From NCBI RefSeq assembly GCF_006539565.1, contig NZ_BJNG01000044.1:1-50485 (forward strand): a stretch of 50,485 nt of DNA. The letters are read 5' to 3'. A model generated the notes under the pieces. The model was not told the DNA's origin and did not search any database. It saw only the letters and a list, made by a program, of their open reading frames with translations. Position 1 is the first letter of the stretch. Each line of letters starts with the position of its first letter. Below, piece by piece: positions 50,247-50,485 of the stretch. This DNA comes from Pseudonocardia hydrocarbonoxydans (GTDB lineage Bacteria > Actinomycetota > Actinomycetes > Mycobacteriales > Pseudonocardiaceae). The position numbers and the translations under genes are program-made.

Positions 50247-50279
50247 CTAGCCCTGACCGTTCGTGCTGGTCAGGCCTAG
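50247..50279. terminator. Imperfect hairpin
   Basis: CTAGCCCTGACC and GGTCAGGCCTAG pair with one mismatch around a 9-nt loop, between the 16-mer and the tRNA fragment. It could be a terminator or part of a recombination site. Confidence 0.4.
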
Positions 50280-50287
50280 TGTGTGCG

Positions 50288-50333
50288 TGGTGCGCCCGAA
50301 GGGATTCGAACCCCTAACCTTCTGATCCGTAGT
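50288..50333 (-). other. 3' half of tRNA-Arg(ACG) - putative att core
   Basis: On the minus strand ACTACGGATCAGAAGG, then TTAGGGGTTCGAATCCC and TTCGGGCGCACCA: the anticodon loop from the ACG anticodon, the T-arm and the acceptor with CCA. The 5' half is absent; the sequence diverges right before the anticodon loop (TTCGAA instead of a stem). Such a partial copy arises when an integrative element recombines with a tRNA gene. Confidence 0.8.
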
Positions 50334-50427
50334 TCGAATGTTGACGCCCACACGCCCGGAGACCGGGGATTCCACCGGCACTGCGGGCACCGGATCGGGC
50401 GGCAGTGGCACCGGTCGACGGCAGTTC

Positions 50428-50455
50428 GTGGCCAGAACCGTGGCCAGAGATCAAC
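50428..50455 (+). repeat. Direct repeats: partial copy plus 16-mer copy B
   Basis: GTGGCCAGAACC (50428-50439) is followed directly by GTGGCCAGAGATCAAC (50440-50455). The second copy matches copy A at 15 of 16 positions. Candidate arm-type integrase binding sites on the other flank of the tRNA-like core. Confidence 0.5.
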
Positions 50456-50485
50456 TCGCCCCTGGGCCGCCGCTCGCGGCGGGCG

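Larger units (their letters stand above)
50098..50485. other. Terminal non-coding region with attachment-site features
   Basis: 388 nt to the window end without an intact gene. It holds the 16-mer copy at 50211-50226, an interrupted hairpin (50247-50279), a tRNA-Arg 3' half (50288-50333) and two more repeats at 50428-50455. A short plus-strand frame (50100-50250) looks non-coding. Confidence 0.6.

Noticed and set aside
50288..50333. Functional tRNA-Arg gene
   Set aside because: The whole 5' half (acceptor 5' strand, D-arm, anticodon 5' stem) is missing.
1..50485. CRISPR array or insertion sequence
   Set aside because: No regularly spaced direct repeats and no transposase were seen; the only repeats are the short ones near 50.2-50.5 kb.

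Overview
The window is high-GC actinobacterial chromosome. Nearly every codon ends in G or C, starts are often GTG, and several promoters look leaderless (a TANNNT -10 box ending about 7 nt before the start codon). The tRNA-Ser, tadA with its associated protein, and prephenate dehydrogenase lie together as in mycobacteria. Mycothiol-type DinB enzymes, an LCP protein, Ku and an ECF42/DGPF pair also point to Actinomycetes, probably Pseudonocardiaceae (inference from gene style only).

Left part (1-9.2 kb): a degenerate tyrosine integrase and a small secreted protein end at a strong hairpin beside a tRNA-Ser(CGA). Then come a three-gene polar amino-acid ABC importer, a NUDIX hydrolase, tadA plus its partner (minus strand), an M20 amidohydrolase with an amidase, tyrA and a glycolipid-binding-like protein. 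At 9.4-11.2 kb is a divergent NHEJ-type pair, Ku and an ATP-dependent-ligase-like protein. The ligase-like protein has Glu where the adenylated Lys should be, so it is probably a pseudo-ligase.

Middle (11.2-29.7 kb): housekeeping and signalling genes. These are an LCP ligase, a VOC protein, a DinB-like protein, an alpha/beta hydrolase, a Ser/Thr kinase, a four-CBS protein, a degenerate tandem HD-GYP protein fused to a LuxR HTH, a DsrE-like protein, a SigG-like ECF sigma overlapping a 5'-3' exonuclease that ends in a clamp-binding-like motif, a DUF2188/Ala-rich protein and thymidine kinase. A catabolic-looking block follows (BKACE enzyme, PucR-type regulator, HSL-type esterase, class-C-like serine hydrolase), then an ECF42/DGPF pair.

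Right part (30-44.5 kb): an anaerobic nitrate-respiration and stress region. It holds narGHJI plus a coupled cupin gene, a PPOX-family flavin protein, two overlapping NarK-type transporters, two small proteins and a ClpC/ClpB-type ATPase whose first ATPase domain has lost its Walker-B half. Four sites resembling DosR/DevR boxes (shared form RGGACYNNCGNCCCY) precede narG (two, 21 bp apart), the PPOX gene and the narK pair. This suggests one hypoxia regulon; the regulator itself is not in the window.

End (44.5-50.5 kb): two paralogous acyl-CoA dehydrogenases flank two divergent AraC regulators and an SDR. One dehydrogenase lacks the catalytic Glu and the SDR lacks the catalytic Tyr. The last 300 bp carry the 3' half of a tRNA-Arg(ACG) flanked by repeated 16-mers, which looks like an attachment site of an integrative element.
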